From: Zeus faber
Taxonomy: Eukaryota; Chordata; Actinopteri; Zeiformes; Zeidae
Direction: 5' to 3'
Length of the DNA: 64,000 bases
NCBI GenBank assembly: GCA_960531495.1
Contig: OY482860.1
Span: 29,825,615 to 29,889,614 of the forward strand
Below the pieces are notes generated by a model. That model saw nothing but the letters and a program-made list of their open reading frames with translations. It searched no databases and had not been told where the DNA came from. Both the position numbers and the translations under genes were made by a program. Position 1 is the first letter of the stretch, and each line of letters starts with the position of its first letter. Positions 53,383 to 64,000 of the stretch are shown here, in pieces.

Positions 53383-54600
53383 TACTACTACTACTACTAG
53401 TACTACAACATCCTCCTCACCACCACTACTACTACTACTACTGCTCACAGGGTGTACTACTACTGCTCACATGGTGTACTACTACCACTACTACTGCTGC
53501 TCACAGGGTGCACTACCACTGCTCACATGGTGCACTACCACTGATCACATGGTGTACTACTTCCATTACTACTCACATGGTGTACTACTACCGCTACTAC
53601 TGCTCACATGGTGTACTACTACCACTACTGCTGTTCATAGGGTGTACTACTACTGCTCACACGGTGTACTTCTACCACTACTCACATGGTGTACTACGAC
53701 TGTTCACAGGGTGCACTACTACTGCTGCTCACATGGTGCACAACTACCACTACTATTGCTCACATGGTGTACTGCTACCACTACTGCTGTTCACAGGGTG
53801 CACTACCACTGCTCACAGGGTGTACTACTACTGCTCACAAGGTGTACTTCTACCACTACTACTGCTGCTCACATGGTGTACTACTACTGTTCACAGGGTG
53901 CACTACTACTGCTGCTCACAGGGTGTACTTCTACCATTACAACTGCTCACATGGTGTACTACTACCACTACTGCTGTTCACAGGGTGCACCACTACTGCT
54001 CACAGGGTGTACTACTACTGCTCACAGGGTGTACTACTACTGCTCACAGGGTGTACTTCTACCACTACTACTGCTGCTCACATGGTGTACTACTACCACT
54101 ACTGCTGTTCACAGGGTGCACTACTACTGCTCACAGGATGCATTATTACTGTTCACAGGGTGCACTACTACTGCTGCTCACAGGGTGCACAACTACCACT
54201 ACTATGGCTCACATGGTGTACTTCTACCACTACTACTGCTCACATGTTGTACTACAACTACTACTGCTCACATGGCCTACTTCTACCACTACTACTGCTC
54301 ACATGGTGTACTGCTACCACTACTACCGTTCACAGGGTGCACTACTACTGCTCACAGGGTGTACTACTACTGGTCACATGGTGTACTACTACTGCTCACA
54401 GGGTGTACTACTACTGCTCACAGGGTGCACTTCTACTGCTCACATGGTGTACTAATACAACTACTCCTGCTCACATGGTGTACTAATACAACTACTACTG
54501 CTCACATGGTGTACTACTACCACTACTACTGCTCACAGGGTCTACTACGACTACTCACAAGGTGTACTACTCCTACTGATGACACAATGTACTACGACTG
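53383..54600 (+). repeat. 1.2 kb triplet-phased minisatellite
   Basis: Alternating ACT/ACC triplet runs and the block TGCTCACATGGTGTACTAC or TGCTCACAGGGTGTACTAC. Almost all length changes are multiples of 3, and the units lack stops, so all three plus frames stay open for 260 to 400 codons (Tyr/His/Cys/Thr-rich readings). The repeat structure, absence of splice context and identical quality of all frames argue against coding. Confidence 0.95.
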
Positions 54601-54639
54601 CTCCTCCTCCTACGACATATCCTATTACAAAGTGTTGAC

Positions 54640-55578
54640 TAGGGGTGTAAGGATAAGCCGTTTTTAGTTATACCACAGTATCAAGCAATCACACCGTTCT
54701 GAACCTAAAGCCTTTACCTGAAATACCGTGCCTATGGTATACATTTATGTTGCTTAATTGAAGATGTAAACTTTTAATTCACGCTCACCTTAGTAGACGC
54801 GTTGCAGCATCCATGTTTACAGCGACAGCGGCAGAACTGCTTTACGGCAATATTATATGACACGGTGCTTTGCGTTACTTGCGCGCGCATGGGAGCGAGT
54901 GTAAACAAACATGAAGGAATAGGGCTAAGGGAAATGACTCACTGGATGGATTATTATGAAATGTGGCCGTCTGCTACCACGCAGCAGCAACAAGATAAGG
55001 TGAGGCCCAATTAAAGTTTACATCTTCAATTTAGCAAATAAGTTGGATTTTGGATGTCGCTTATTTTGCCTCTTTGCGTCAGAGGCCTTATCATGTGTTT
55101 CTTTTTTAAACTATTTATTCATGGAATACTGTGGTACCTCGACTTACGAATGCATCTACTTACAACTAATCCAAGATACCAGCAGCGATAGTTGCGAGAA
55201 TTTGTATCGACTTGCAGTTATTATGAATTTGCAGTTGGCGCGTCGGCGGCCAGTCAGCAGCCAGTCAGCGGGCGACCTCCATGGTGTGTGCACGTAGTTT
55301 GTGGCTTATCCATATTTTTTTCATATTTACTGTGTTTGTTCTGTGTATTTAGTTTATTTTCACCCTCCATGATTTCATAATTTAAATGGGAAAAATTGCT
55401 TCGACATACGACTGTTTTAACATACGACCATTCTTATAGAACCAATTACAGTCCTAAGTCGAGGTACCACTGTATACAGAAAACGAAGGTGGGAAATTTC
55501 AAACATGAAATATTGTTTACCGCGGTATTTTGGTAGATACCGTATCGTACTGTGAAATTTCCTACCGTTACATCCCTA
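54640..55578. mobile_element. hAT-like nonautonomous element with target duplication
   Basis: Left terminus TAGGGGTGTAAGGATAAGCC; right terminus, reverse-complemented, TAGGGATGTAACGGTAGG. Flanking 8-mers are GTGTTGAC (54632-54639) and GTGTTGAT (55579-55586), a 7/8 target-site duplication as expected for hAT. It carries no transposase. It contains an internal inverted repeat (TTGAAGATGTAAACTTTTAA at about 54761-54780, complement at about 55013-55032) and a second transposon at 55129-55472. Confidence 0.85.
55129..55472. mobile_element. TA-flanked MITE nested in the hAT-like element
   Basis: 344 bp with terminal inverted repeats CTGTGGTACCTCGACTTACG and (reverse-complemented right end) CAGTGGTACCTCGACTTAGG, flanked by TA on both sides (55127-55128, 55473-55474). 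This is the known CAGTGGTACCTCG type of mariner/Tc1-superfamily MITE. A subterminal GACATACGACTG/ACATACGACC repeat is visible. No coding. Confidence 0.88.
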
Positions 55579-57064
55579 GTGTTGATATAATGCCCTGATT
55601 GCGATTCTTTGGTGAATTTATCTTTTTTAAATGTAATTCATTTTATATGTATTAAATCAATGACTGAAAAACATCTTGTTATCTCAGGGTCTGCTTGGTT
55701 GTATTGCATCATCGTAATTTAACAACAGCAATACATGAATCTAATAATACAGTATTTAACTGCCGTACTGGATCTAAACATATCTAAAAAACAGGTTTGC
55801 AAGACATCTTGATTTATGACGATATGATGAGTCTGTGCTGTGTGTTTTTAATATTGATGCGCAGGTCAATGAAACACAACAAATCAAACAGAGGAAAAGA
55901 TAATAATTACGGTAATAATTCACGTCAATACTCACAAAAAACTGGGCTGTCGGACACAAATATATTATCACAGTTCCTGAAATGGAGAGGGAGATTTAGT
56001 TGTGAATATTAATTAGAACCTCTAGTCTTACAAGCACCAACAACTGGGCCAGAATATCATGTGCTCTTTTTTCCATATTATGAAGCATTATTTTGATTTT
56101 CACACCCAAGTATCTTTTTCAGTTTATAACTCGAAACAGTGTATTCCTGTAACATTTCCACTGCCAGTCCTTTATGGCATCAGTTCAGTGTGCAGCTGTC
56201 AAATTTATTAGATATAAAAAAGGAAATGAGATATACTTGAATTTCACTAAATGTCATTCACTCAGGTCTTTGGGAAATCTTCATACCACGAATACCACAA
56301 ATATATAGCCTGAATAAATGCCGATTAAATAAAAAGAAAAACAAATCTACAACAAGCGCCAACCACAGAAACATGTCAACATTATAAATGCAATAAACTG
56401 TATCAATACTGTATGTCCACCACCAGCCTTCAACTCATGTTATGAATTATTAAAGTTTGCGTGTATGAACTCATCATGCCAATAAAGCAAGTTGCATCTG
56501 AATATCAGATCTTTCTTTTTTAATGCCGGAAAAAGTCAAAAATGCACTCCAACACGAGGAGACAAAGAAAGTGTCACATTTTGGTGTTGAATGGCATGGA
56601 AAGTTTTGGTGCTCAATAATATTGATGAATTTGTTCACAGTGTTGAATCTCAACACCCCTTCATAATGAGCACAGTACATTAAGGATGCTCAAGTTGATT
56701 ATTATCCCACAGAACAAAAGACTGAATGTGAGTGGTGACGACACGCTGTTTGGCCACCGCAGCGAGTAGCAACACCAGAAAAGGACTGGATTCAGCAGCG
56801 ATGGACCTAAACTATGAGGACACATCAATTCCTGCAGTGTACAACACGACAAAATAATCATATCTTTAATTTTGGGAGCTTTATTCTGATATTTGACTTC
56901 ATATGACAGGAGTGATGGAACAAACTCCACTAACCCTATAGACAGACAATACCTTTGTATATACACTGCTTAAAGAACAGAGAGAATGATGAAGGGATTA
57001 GAGGAATGACAGGGAAAGAATGATAGAGGAACAATTAAAAAGGCAGATAAGTAAGGACAGAGTT

Positions 57065-57230
<166 letters not shown>

Positions 57231-58484
57231 AATTAAATCCAGCTCGTCTCTGAGCTGCAGCAGACAACATGGCTGACACACAAACCTCTATACCAGCTTC
57301 AGGAACAGATCAAAGTTCCCCATCTCTGGACTCACTACACGCAGAGTTGGAGACCTGAAGCAGACATCTTCTACAAAACGGGTCCTATAAGGTTGGGTGG
57401 ATATTCAGAATGGGGCCTCCAGGTGCTGCATTTTCACTTGGCAACGCAGCTGTTAGAATAATATACACTTTAACTACCACAGGCCAAACCTGCCAGCATT
57501 CAGGTCATAAATTCCCGGCCCGGTTGCCGAGGGTGGAGCAGGGAACCAGCATCCTACACCTTCTCTTATATACAGAATGGACATGTTTGCAAATTAGGGG
57601 AAGTTCAGCCCGTTTATCTCCAGAGGCTCTACATAGCCCAGGGGAAACCGTGTCCAGTACACGTTGTTTCAAAAGGTTTCTCACCTCGGCAAACAATGAC
57701 ATTAAAATATCTACGGTGATCTCTGGGTAAATCTCAACGCTGAAAACAACAGACAGCGTGCCAAACTTTTAAAGACTTAATGCCACAAAGCATCTGATTA
57801 CTTTGGACCAGGAACAGAACTAATTGGGGAACCATGATTTGATCACTTCAATCCAGGGTGTCTGTGGGTAAATAAGGAAATGCTGAACGAAGAACAGAAC
57901 AAGAACAGGCAGAAGAACTTGAATACCTTTCACAAAAAATATAAAAATAAAATCAATGAGAGGAAATGTTTCTGTTGCAATTAAGGCCTCACAAACTCAC
58001 ATTTAAGAATATTTAATTATTAAGGCCTAAATTTTGTCAAATTGAATTCAAAAAAATCTGACAAAGTGTTTCTGTGTAAATTAAAACATCAGTAAATCTA
58101 ATTTAGACTATTTTATATATTTTGTGACCTGAAGACATTTTAAGACTTTAATCCCTCACCTCCTGACCTAACATCAACATATCCTATAGATACACAGCTA
58201 CATACCTATCGTAGACAGATCCAAATAGCACTATTTAGTCTTTCAAGGACTTTGTGGAGATTCGTTCCAGGTTTAGGGTTTTAGAACATCAGACACGTTG
58301 ACTCTGATGCAGAAGAGCTGGGCTGAGTTTGACAAAAACAAATAATTCAGATACATCTTTAAAGTTGAAATAAAGACCTCAGAAATTCTAATATTACAAC
58401 TATCTTTAGAGCCTAACGTCCGCCAAATTGGACCCTTAAATTTTAGAAAAGCGATCTCTGCCAAAAACTCATTGCCGTCCACTG

Positions 58485-58746
58485 GGTGGACTATTATCTG
58501 TTAAATATAAACCTCATGAACGAAACAAAACTCATTTCGAGGCATAAACAACCTTTCAGTCACAAGGTAGGAGCCACAATCACTTTTCATCAATGCAAAA
58601 CTGCATTTTATGAGTGGTATTGGTCATTTAAATGTTTTTCAACTGGTAAAAATGGACGGGGTGGACTATGATCTTTAAAATATAAGCCCTGGGGACGAAA
58701 CAAAGTCATTTTGAAGCAAAAATAACGTTTCGGTGACAAGGCAGAT
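58485..58746 (+). repeat. Imperfect direct duplication, 175-bp spacing
   Basis: Block 1 (58485-58570) and block 2 (58660-58746) share GGTGGACTAT.ATCT.TTAAA, CGAAACAAA, TCATTT, and AACxTTTCxGTxACAAGG, roughly three quarters identical. This is an old segmental tandem duplication of unknown origin. Confidence 0.75.
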
Positions 58747-58869
58747 GTACAACCACTTTTTGGGCGGACGAGCACTTTTCGGCACGACACCGGTGTTACA
58801 CACACACGCAGAGCCCCCTGATCCTGATCCGAGCGCTTTCAAACGTCTTTTGGGAAAATTTAACAGCGA

Positions 58870-59418
58870 CGACTCCCGACGCCCCGACCCCCAGCGACCC
58901 CCAGCGACCCCCAGCGACGAGCCGCCTGGAGCCCGCTCCCTCCGTCCCGACCCCCAGCGACCCCCAGCGACGAGCCGCCTGGAGCCCGCTCCCTCCGTCC
59001 CGACGCCCCGACCCCCAGCGACGAGCCGCCTGGAGCCCGCTCCCTCCGTCCCGACCCCCAGCGACCCCCAGCGACGAGCCGCCTGGAGCCCGCTCCCTCC
59101 GTCCCGACGCCCCGACCCCCAGCGACGAGCCGCCTGGAGCCCGCTCCCTCCGTCCCGACCCCCAGCGACCCCCAGCGACGAGCCGCCTGGAGCCCGCTCC
59201 CTCCGTCCCGACGCCCCGACCCCCAGCGACCCCCAGCGACGAGCCGCCTGGAGCCCGCTCCCTCCGTCCCGACGCCCCGACCCCCAGCGACGCGCCGCCT
59301 GGAGCCCGCTCCCTCCGTCCCGACGCCCCGACCCCCAGCGACGCGCCGCCTGGAGCCCGCTCCCTCCGTCCCGACGCCCCGACCCCCAGCGACGCGCCGC
59401 CTGGAGCCCGCTCCCTCC
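58870..59418 (+). repeat. GC-rich minisatellite, about 40-52-bp unit
   Basis: Around ten copies built from CGACCCCCAGCGACGAGCC, GCCTGGAGCCCGCTCCCTCC and GTCCCGACGCC. Copies vary by one or two extra CCCCAGCGA words, and the last three carry GCG for GAG (CGCGCC). CpG-dense. Open frames across it are a repeat effect. Confidence 0.95.
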
Positions 59419-59560
59419 GGCATCAACTCACATTTGATGGACTCTGTCGGGATTTGTTCGCAGCCATTTGCATAAAGTTAGAAATGTTCCCACACGATGA
59501 GGTTCAAACCGGAGCCGGTGACACGTTACCGTGAGCTTTAAACAGCGTGTCCCGTTGGAG

Positions 59561-59611
<51 letters not shown>
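59561..59611 (+). repeat. (AAC)n microsatellite
   Basis: Perfect AAC triplets, 17 copies. Confidence 0.96.
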
Positions 59612-59612
<1 letters not shown>

Positions 59613-60004
59613 CCCTTTTAAAGGCGGCTGCGCGAGGAACCTTTTTTTCTCCTCCCTGCGACAGGCGCAGAAGGGACCCATCTATTTACTGGGGCGGGAG
59701 GACCGAAGGGGTACGGGAATCGTGGGTGCTTTGCCACTCTGGAACTGAAACGAACTCTTCGTTTGACAAATGACACTCCCAAATAGTTTGAAGATGAAAA
59801 AAATAAACAAAAACAAAAACAAATGTATTTCTTTCCAACCAGGTCGATGTTAAGAAAAAAACAACAACAGACTAATCGCTGCAGTCGGTGGAATGCGCCT
59901 GCTCCGGGTAATAGCCGGAGCCCAAAAGTCGGGACCAGCGCAGCATTCTTTTCTTTTTTGTTTTTTCGATCCAACTTCAAATCCCATTGAAAGGTTGGTT
60001 TTAC

Positions 60005-60290
60005 CTTCCCTCCCGGTGCCCGTGACTCTCCGTGCGGCTCCGGTCGGGCCGCGGCTGTTCGCCTCCAGAAAGCGGCCGAAGTTTGGCTGTAAAACAAGTG
60101 GTTTTCCTCCAGGTTCGTGCGCCAGGTCGCGGCTCCCGGATCAGCGGCGGCGGCGGCGGCGCGCTGCGCGTTCCGGTCGCGGGGGCTCCCAGGTGCTGCG
60201 TTCGCGGACCGCGGGAGCGGTGGGAAGAACGACGCTCACGTCAGATGCAGGCGTCAGGCGACTCCGCCTCAACACAAACTCCTTTTCCGC
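60005..60290 (-). promoter_or_regulatory. bmpr1a: Candidate bmpr1a CpG promoter and noncoding exon 1
   Basis: About 300 bp of unique, CpG-dense sequence between minisatellites, including a GGCGGCGGCGGCGGCGG run near 60143-60160. On the minus strand a donor-like GGGAAG|GTAAAA lies at 60005, so a noncoding exon could run from about 60.2 kb to 60005. It sits about 3.4 kb downstream of the ldb3 stop, where the bmpr1a promoter is expected from synteny. No TATA box is evident, which fits a CpG promoter. Transcription itself cannot be seen. Confidence 0.4.
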
Positions 60291-60298
60291 AGCGGAAC

Positions 60299-60558
60299 CC
60301 CGCGTCCACCCCGCGGTCCACCCCGCGGTCCACCCCGCGTCCACCCCGCGTCCACCCCGCGGTCCACCCCGCGTCCACCCCGCGTCCACCCCGCGTCCAC
60401 CCCGCGTCCACCCCGCGTTCCACCCCGCGTCCACCCCGCGTTCCACCCCGCGTCCACCCCGCGGTCCACCCCGCGTCCACCCCGCGTCCACCCCGCGTCC
60501 ACCCCGCGTCCACCCCGCGTTCCACCCCGCGTCCACCCCGCGTCCACCCCGCGGTCCA
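60299..60558 (+). repeat. 11-bp GC-rich minisatellite
   Basis: About 24 copies of CCACCCCGCGT with variants CGGT (12 bp) and CGTT (12 bp). The variants recur in order (GGT, GT x4, GTT, GT, GTT, GT, GGT), showing a higher-order duplication. It lies directly beside the presumed bmpr1a promoter. All frames are open with Pro/His/Arg readings, which I treat as non-coding. Confidence 0.95.
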
Positions 60559-60720
60559 TCTCTCCGGCCTCGGTGCTTGGTGCAACATGTTTGAATCGAC
60601 CGGAGATCAACGTCAGTCAGAGCAGGTTGCCAGTAGGAAGCGACGGAGCTTCCTGTTTCTAGTGTCTTACCCGGGCAAGGCCAGATCTAAGCCTGAAGCT
60701 CCTTGAGGGGAATGAGAAAA

Positions 60721-60795
60721 GCTTCGTGAGAAACGCTTCGTGAGAAAAGCTTCGTGAGAAAAGCTTCGTGAGAAAAGCTTCGTGAGAAAAGCTTT
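60721..60795 (+). repeat. 14-bp minisatellite GCTTCGTGAGAAAA
   Basis: Five near-perfect head-to-tail copies, then GCTTTG. Confidence 0.96.
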
Positions 60796-60799
60796 GTTT

Positions 60800-62801
60800 G
60801 TTTTGCAGGAAAACATTTAAAGAGCGCCTGACGAGACTGTGCATTTCCTGTTTCTGAACAGGAAGCGTCTTTTTAAGGCTCCAACGTTTGCCCCATTGCA
60901 CTGCGTTTAACGAGAAGCTGCAGCACAGTGGGAAGTTTTTATTTGGTATGATTATTATGATTATTATTATTATTTTTATTTTTTTATTTTTTTTAACGTA
61001 AAGCATTGAGCGATGTTCTACCAACGGACGGACCTCCTGTAATTCCTTTGAGGACCCGCAGGTGGCCGCGGACCGTAGCTTGTAACCCCTGCGGTAGCGC
61101 TTTTTTCTCCGCTCCATAATTCCTATAGGACTTGAATGCATCATGAAACCCGTTGGATGGGAGCGCCGCAGGTGTTACGGTGAAATGTGTGACCGGCCGA
61201 GTTCTGTAGTCTCCGTAGCTTATTAACGCTCCAGTTCAAAATGCTACAGAATAAGAAATAACGCGTAATAACACAGATAATCACGTCGTATGTTCGGCTT
61301 TATACGTAACGTAAAGCCAAGTAATATAATGTAGTCTTATAGAGATAGTTTTTATTACAGATAATCACATGCAATACATTCGTGTTTTACATGATATTGC
61401 ATCACGTCATTTATTAGACGTCATTTGTATAAAGATACTTATAATAGTGTTTTATTTGATTACATTTTTAGATCCACCCTCTTTTTACCAGAAAAGGGGC
61501 CAAGTTGCCGCACTACGCTTTGCAGCATTACGGGACAGGTAACACATTTTGGTGCAGCAGCGTTGGTTTGTCACCGCTGCAGCGCCTCCTGGTGGCGGAA
61601 GGAGCGTCCGCCTCGCTGCAGACACGCGAGGTTCAGATCGAGTTGTCGTTTCCACTTTGAGCTGCGCTGCTGCGAAAGTCTGCTCCGTCAACACCAAGAT
61701 GAGGCCAGGTCCACAGAGGAGGGTTAGAAGGAGCAACGGTGACGAATAACATTGCATTTTTTTTAAATTATTCGAAATAAACTTTAATAATGTTGGATAA
61801 GCTGTGAATTCAAATTAAAGAGCTGTTGGTAGATGTGATGAGTATTAAAATGTTCATCAGGGATTATTATGTTATGATGTTGAATAGTGAATGTGTCAAT
61901 TGATCCCTCTTACCATTGATTTTAAAACGCTTCAGAGATGAATCCAAAAGATAAATCTTAAGGCTGGCAGACACAAACAAATACAGTATAAATAAACATT
62001 ACAACCAAAGTCGGATAGCTCATGTGCTCAGTCTGTGCTTTATTTAACACTCAATACAAATACTTAGCCCCAAACAATGCACACAGAAATGAAAAGCGTT
62101 TCTAAATTAAACACGTTCGATTCCTTTCCGATTTGACCCTGAACCCAACAACATGGCTGACCTCCGTCCGACCTTCAGCGTCAGAACGGGGCCGGCAGCT
62201 CATGCTTTGTCTCCGCCCCAGAACTCCAACAGTTACAACTCCAACTATCGGGCGTTTCTCCGTTTCCTAGTGCCCTCAACCCTTCTCCTCTGGTTCCCCA
62301 GAAGTGGAAGACCACGGCAACAGCTCCGTCTGAAATAACGTGAACAGAAAACCCGGGGCCGCCTTATTCAAATTCTGCTCAAATTCAGACTCTCTTCCTG
62401 TCAAGGTTCTCAGCGTGAATAACAACGTTTTTACAAATCTTTTTTTTTGCAGAGTTGGATCACTACAGGTCCAGAGAGTAAGAAATAAAAACTCCCGTTT
62501 CTGGGTTTTTGCTCCGGCCACTGATCCACTGATGCTGCTCAGTAAATCCACATCGAAAGATCCCGGAGCTGAGTTGTTTCCTTTATTCCACTTTTGGACC
62601 CGGAGTTTCCTTTCCTCATTCGGACACTAACGCACAGAAAAACAGACAAACTGTAGAAAAGATCTTCAAGGTAGAAACTGTACACCAGCGCACGTGACCC
62701 GGGACCACGTGAACCTGCTGAGTTCACCGTGAACGTGGGCCTGAGGTGTCACTGCCACCGGTTTAAGGCACAAAAACGCTGCGGGGGAAACAAAACGGTA
62801 A

Positions 62802-62840
<39 letters not shown>

Positions 62841-63051
62841 TCCATTTCCTAACCTCAAGTGTTAGATATTCTGTCTAAAATAAATCCTTATGCAGCACAA
62901 CAGTGATGTGTTCATTCCACTCTGTGTTAAAAAGCAGCTTGTAAACACTGTAAACCACACACATACACACACACACACACACTCATAAATTACATTTTGT
63001 GACCCCCAATAGCAAAATAATAAAACAAGAATCTAATGACTAATTGGAGTT
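60800..63051. other. Intergenic ldb3-bmpr1a region
   Basis: Contains poly-T/AT-rich stretches, an (AAT)n run and unique sequence. 61480-61760 is a moderately GC-rich island with open frames on both strands but no recognisable protein. On the minus strand a further AATAAA-type signal (TTTATT on plus, about 62039) could be a distal ldb3 poly(A) site. Confidence 0.45.
62802..62840 (+). repeat. (AAT)n microsatellite
   Basis: Perfect AAT run, 13 copies. Confidence 0.95.
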
Positions 63052-63057
63052 TTTATT
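63052..63057 (-). terminator. ldb3: Candidate ldb3 poly(A) signal (AATAAA)
   Basis: AATAAA on the minus strand about 560 nt downstream of the ldb3 stop. Motif match only; a second candidate is near 62039. Confidence 0.4.
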
Positions 63058-63618
63058 ACTTTATCACTATCAAGCGCCATCATGAAGTTATATATATATA
63101 TTTTTTTATATAAATACCATGCTGTCAAATAAGTAAATAGTAAATTCAACATTGTTCTTTGCTGTAATAATTCTTTAAATTCTGTATGTCCTCTCATTTA
63201 AATCAGTGGCTTCACTCGGGGACTCCCAGAGGTTCAGTAAAAGAAATAAGGCAAAATGTAAAAAATAAAATGAAAGATTAAATTATTAAATATGAAAGTG
63301 TTTTTGCCACTGAAGTCGGAGGAACAAAACATGACATTCATCATCTCAAACGGGGGACGTTTTCTTTTTTGTTTGTTTTTAGAAATAAGGCAAAATGAGG
63401 GTCTGTGGACGACATCCGCATCCGCCATGAAATGTGAATTATGTGGAGTTTGATTTCAACAGAAAACGTCTCCGCTCTACCAGGAAACGTGTCTGATCTC
63501 CACCTTTCTGTTAAAGAAAACAAAACACGGGGATCAAGTCTGGAAAACTCTGAAGATTCACTCAATTCGGCAATTCAGCCTCAGGTCAGGGGTCAGGGGC
63601 CGCAGGTCGGGGGTCACG

Positions 63619-63708
63619 CTACACGTTGATGGCGTGGGCGTGCTTCTTGCACAGTGGCTTGTCCTTCTTGGAGTAGAAGGGCTGGCCCTCCAGGTTCACG
63701 TGGCACAC
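63619..63708 (-). CDS. ldb3: LIM domain binding 3 (ZASP/Cypher), last coding exon
   Basis: Z-disc adaptor of striated muscle, with an N-terminal PDZ and three C-terminal LIM domains. This exon encodes [20 protein letters not shown] followed by KKHAHAINV and a TAG stop at 63621-63619: the second zinc finger of LIM3 and the protein's C-terminus. The zinc-binding residues are the two cysteines and the following His. The acceptor GGCGACTGCAG lies just above 63708. [19 protein letters not shown] is the LDB3 form; PDLIM5 and PDLIM7 differ here. The rest of the gene extends beyond the right edge. Same strand as bmpr1a, about 3.4 kb upstream of its presumed promoter. Confidence 0.93.
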   Translation of the reverse strand: MCHVNLEGQPFYSKKDKPLCKKHAHAINV

Positions 63709-63896
63709 CTGCAGTCGCCATGGCAACACAACACAACACATCAAGATTTGTGGCTTCTCGCTTTTCGCCCAAAGCGACCTAGCATCATAAATAATAGTAT
63801 AAGTATAGTAGTTAGTATTTGTAGTGGGAAGTGGATCTGGCTGAAATGAAGGTCGAACGTCCTGATCTCAGGGAATCAGTCAAAATGGAAAAGGAT

Positions 63897-63951
63897 CGAT
63901 CCTTGAATGATCCTTGAATGATCCTTGAATGATCCTTGAATGATCCTTTAA
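63897..63951 (+). repeat. 11-bp minisatellite GATCCTTGAAT
   Basis: Five head-to-tail copies, within an ldb3 intron. Confidence 0.95.
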
Positions 63952-64000
63952 TGGATCAGGTAAAAAAAAGTCTAAAATTCACCACCATCTCCAAGCACAT

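Noticed and set aside
53367-54667. Three overlapping long open frames (266 to 398 codons) on the plus strand
   Set aside because: They are produced by a stop-free triplet-phased tandem repeat. All three frames are equally open, with no splice context or recognisable domain.
58733-59437. 234-codon Pro/Ser/Arg-rich open frame
   Set aside because: Consists of GC-rich minisatellite units with no conserved domain. The short unique start has no support.
60032-60706. Long Pro/His/Arg open frames on both strands beside the CpG block
   Set aside because: 11-bp GC-rich minisatellite readings; every frame is open and no domain is present.
61485-61757. Minus-strand frame with a signal-peptide-like start (MQCYSSPLLLLTLLCG)
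   Set aside because: Ninety codons only, overlapped by open frames on the other strand, with no homology recognised. The hydrophobic start alone is not enough.

Overview
This is a vertebrate nuclear window, almost certainly from a ray-finned (teleost) fish. Genes are split into short exons with GT/AG introns, CA/TG microsatellites are very dense, and the interspersed repeats (a Tc1-like element, a fish-type L2/CR1-like LINE, a tRNA-derived SINE, hAT-like and TA-flanked MITEs) are typical of fish genomes. Nothing prokaryotic is present.

Three protein-coding genes are supported. (1) 1.4-12.2 kb, plus strand: the 3' part of a multimerin/EMILIN-family gene, best called mmrn2, with five coiled-coil exons and a terminal C1q-like exon. 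The EMI-domain 5' exons lie left of the window. (2) 30.6-15.2 kb, minus strand: a complete bmpr1a coding sequence (type I BMP receptor, ALK3). I resolved its eleven coding exons; they sum to 1587 nt, giving 528 codons plus a stop. Noncoding 5' exons are likely further right, at about 45.1 kb and in a CpG-rich block near 60.0-60.3 kb. (3) 63.7-63.6 kb, minus strand: the last coding exon of ldb3 (Z-band PDZ-LIM protein), whose remainder lies right of the window. The order ldb3 - bmpr1a - mmrn2, with the first two in tandem and mmrn2 convergent, matches human 10q23.2 (LDB3-BMPR1A-MMRN2). This synteny is the strongest argument for the mmrn2 name.

Layout: 1.4-12.2 kb mmrn2, with a 6.2 kb intron filled by an (ACT)n tract and a 4.8 kb minisatellite of 17-bp units; 12.2-15.2 kb convergent 3' flanks with many microsatellites; 15.2-21.5 kb the bmpr1a kinase, GS, transmembrane and ligand-binding exons, with an antisense LINE and a purine-rich minisatellite in introns; 21.5-30.6 kb intron, then the signal-peptide exon; 30.8-60 kb the long bmpr1a 5' introns, carrying an LTR pair, an internally deleted Tc1, a transposon-derived coding fossil, a SINE, several perfect palindromes, a 1.2 kb triplet-phased minisatellite and a nested transposon; 58.5-60.8 kb GC-rich minisatellites beside the presumed bmpr1a promoter; 60.8-63.6 kb intergenic sequence and ldb3 3' UTR.

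The genes do not form a pathway unit. BMPR1A is a membrane serine/threonine kinase signalling to Smad1/5/8, MMRN2 is an endothelial extracellular-matrix glycoprotein, and LDB3 is a sarcomeric adaptor. I found no convincing new multi-gene system. The most interesting items are the altered L45 loop and a very weak 5' splice site in bmpr1a, several introns within the mmrn2 coiled-coil region, the minisatellite higher-order structure, adjacent perfect palindromes, the transposon-derived fossil, and a transposon-in-transposon.
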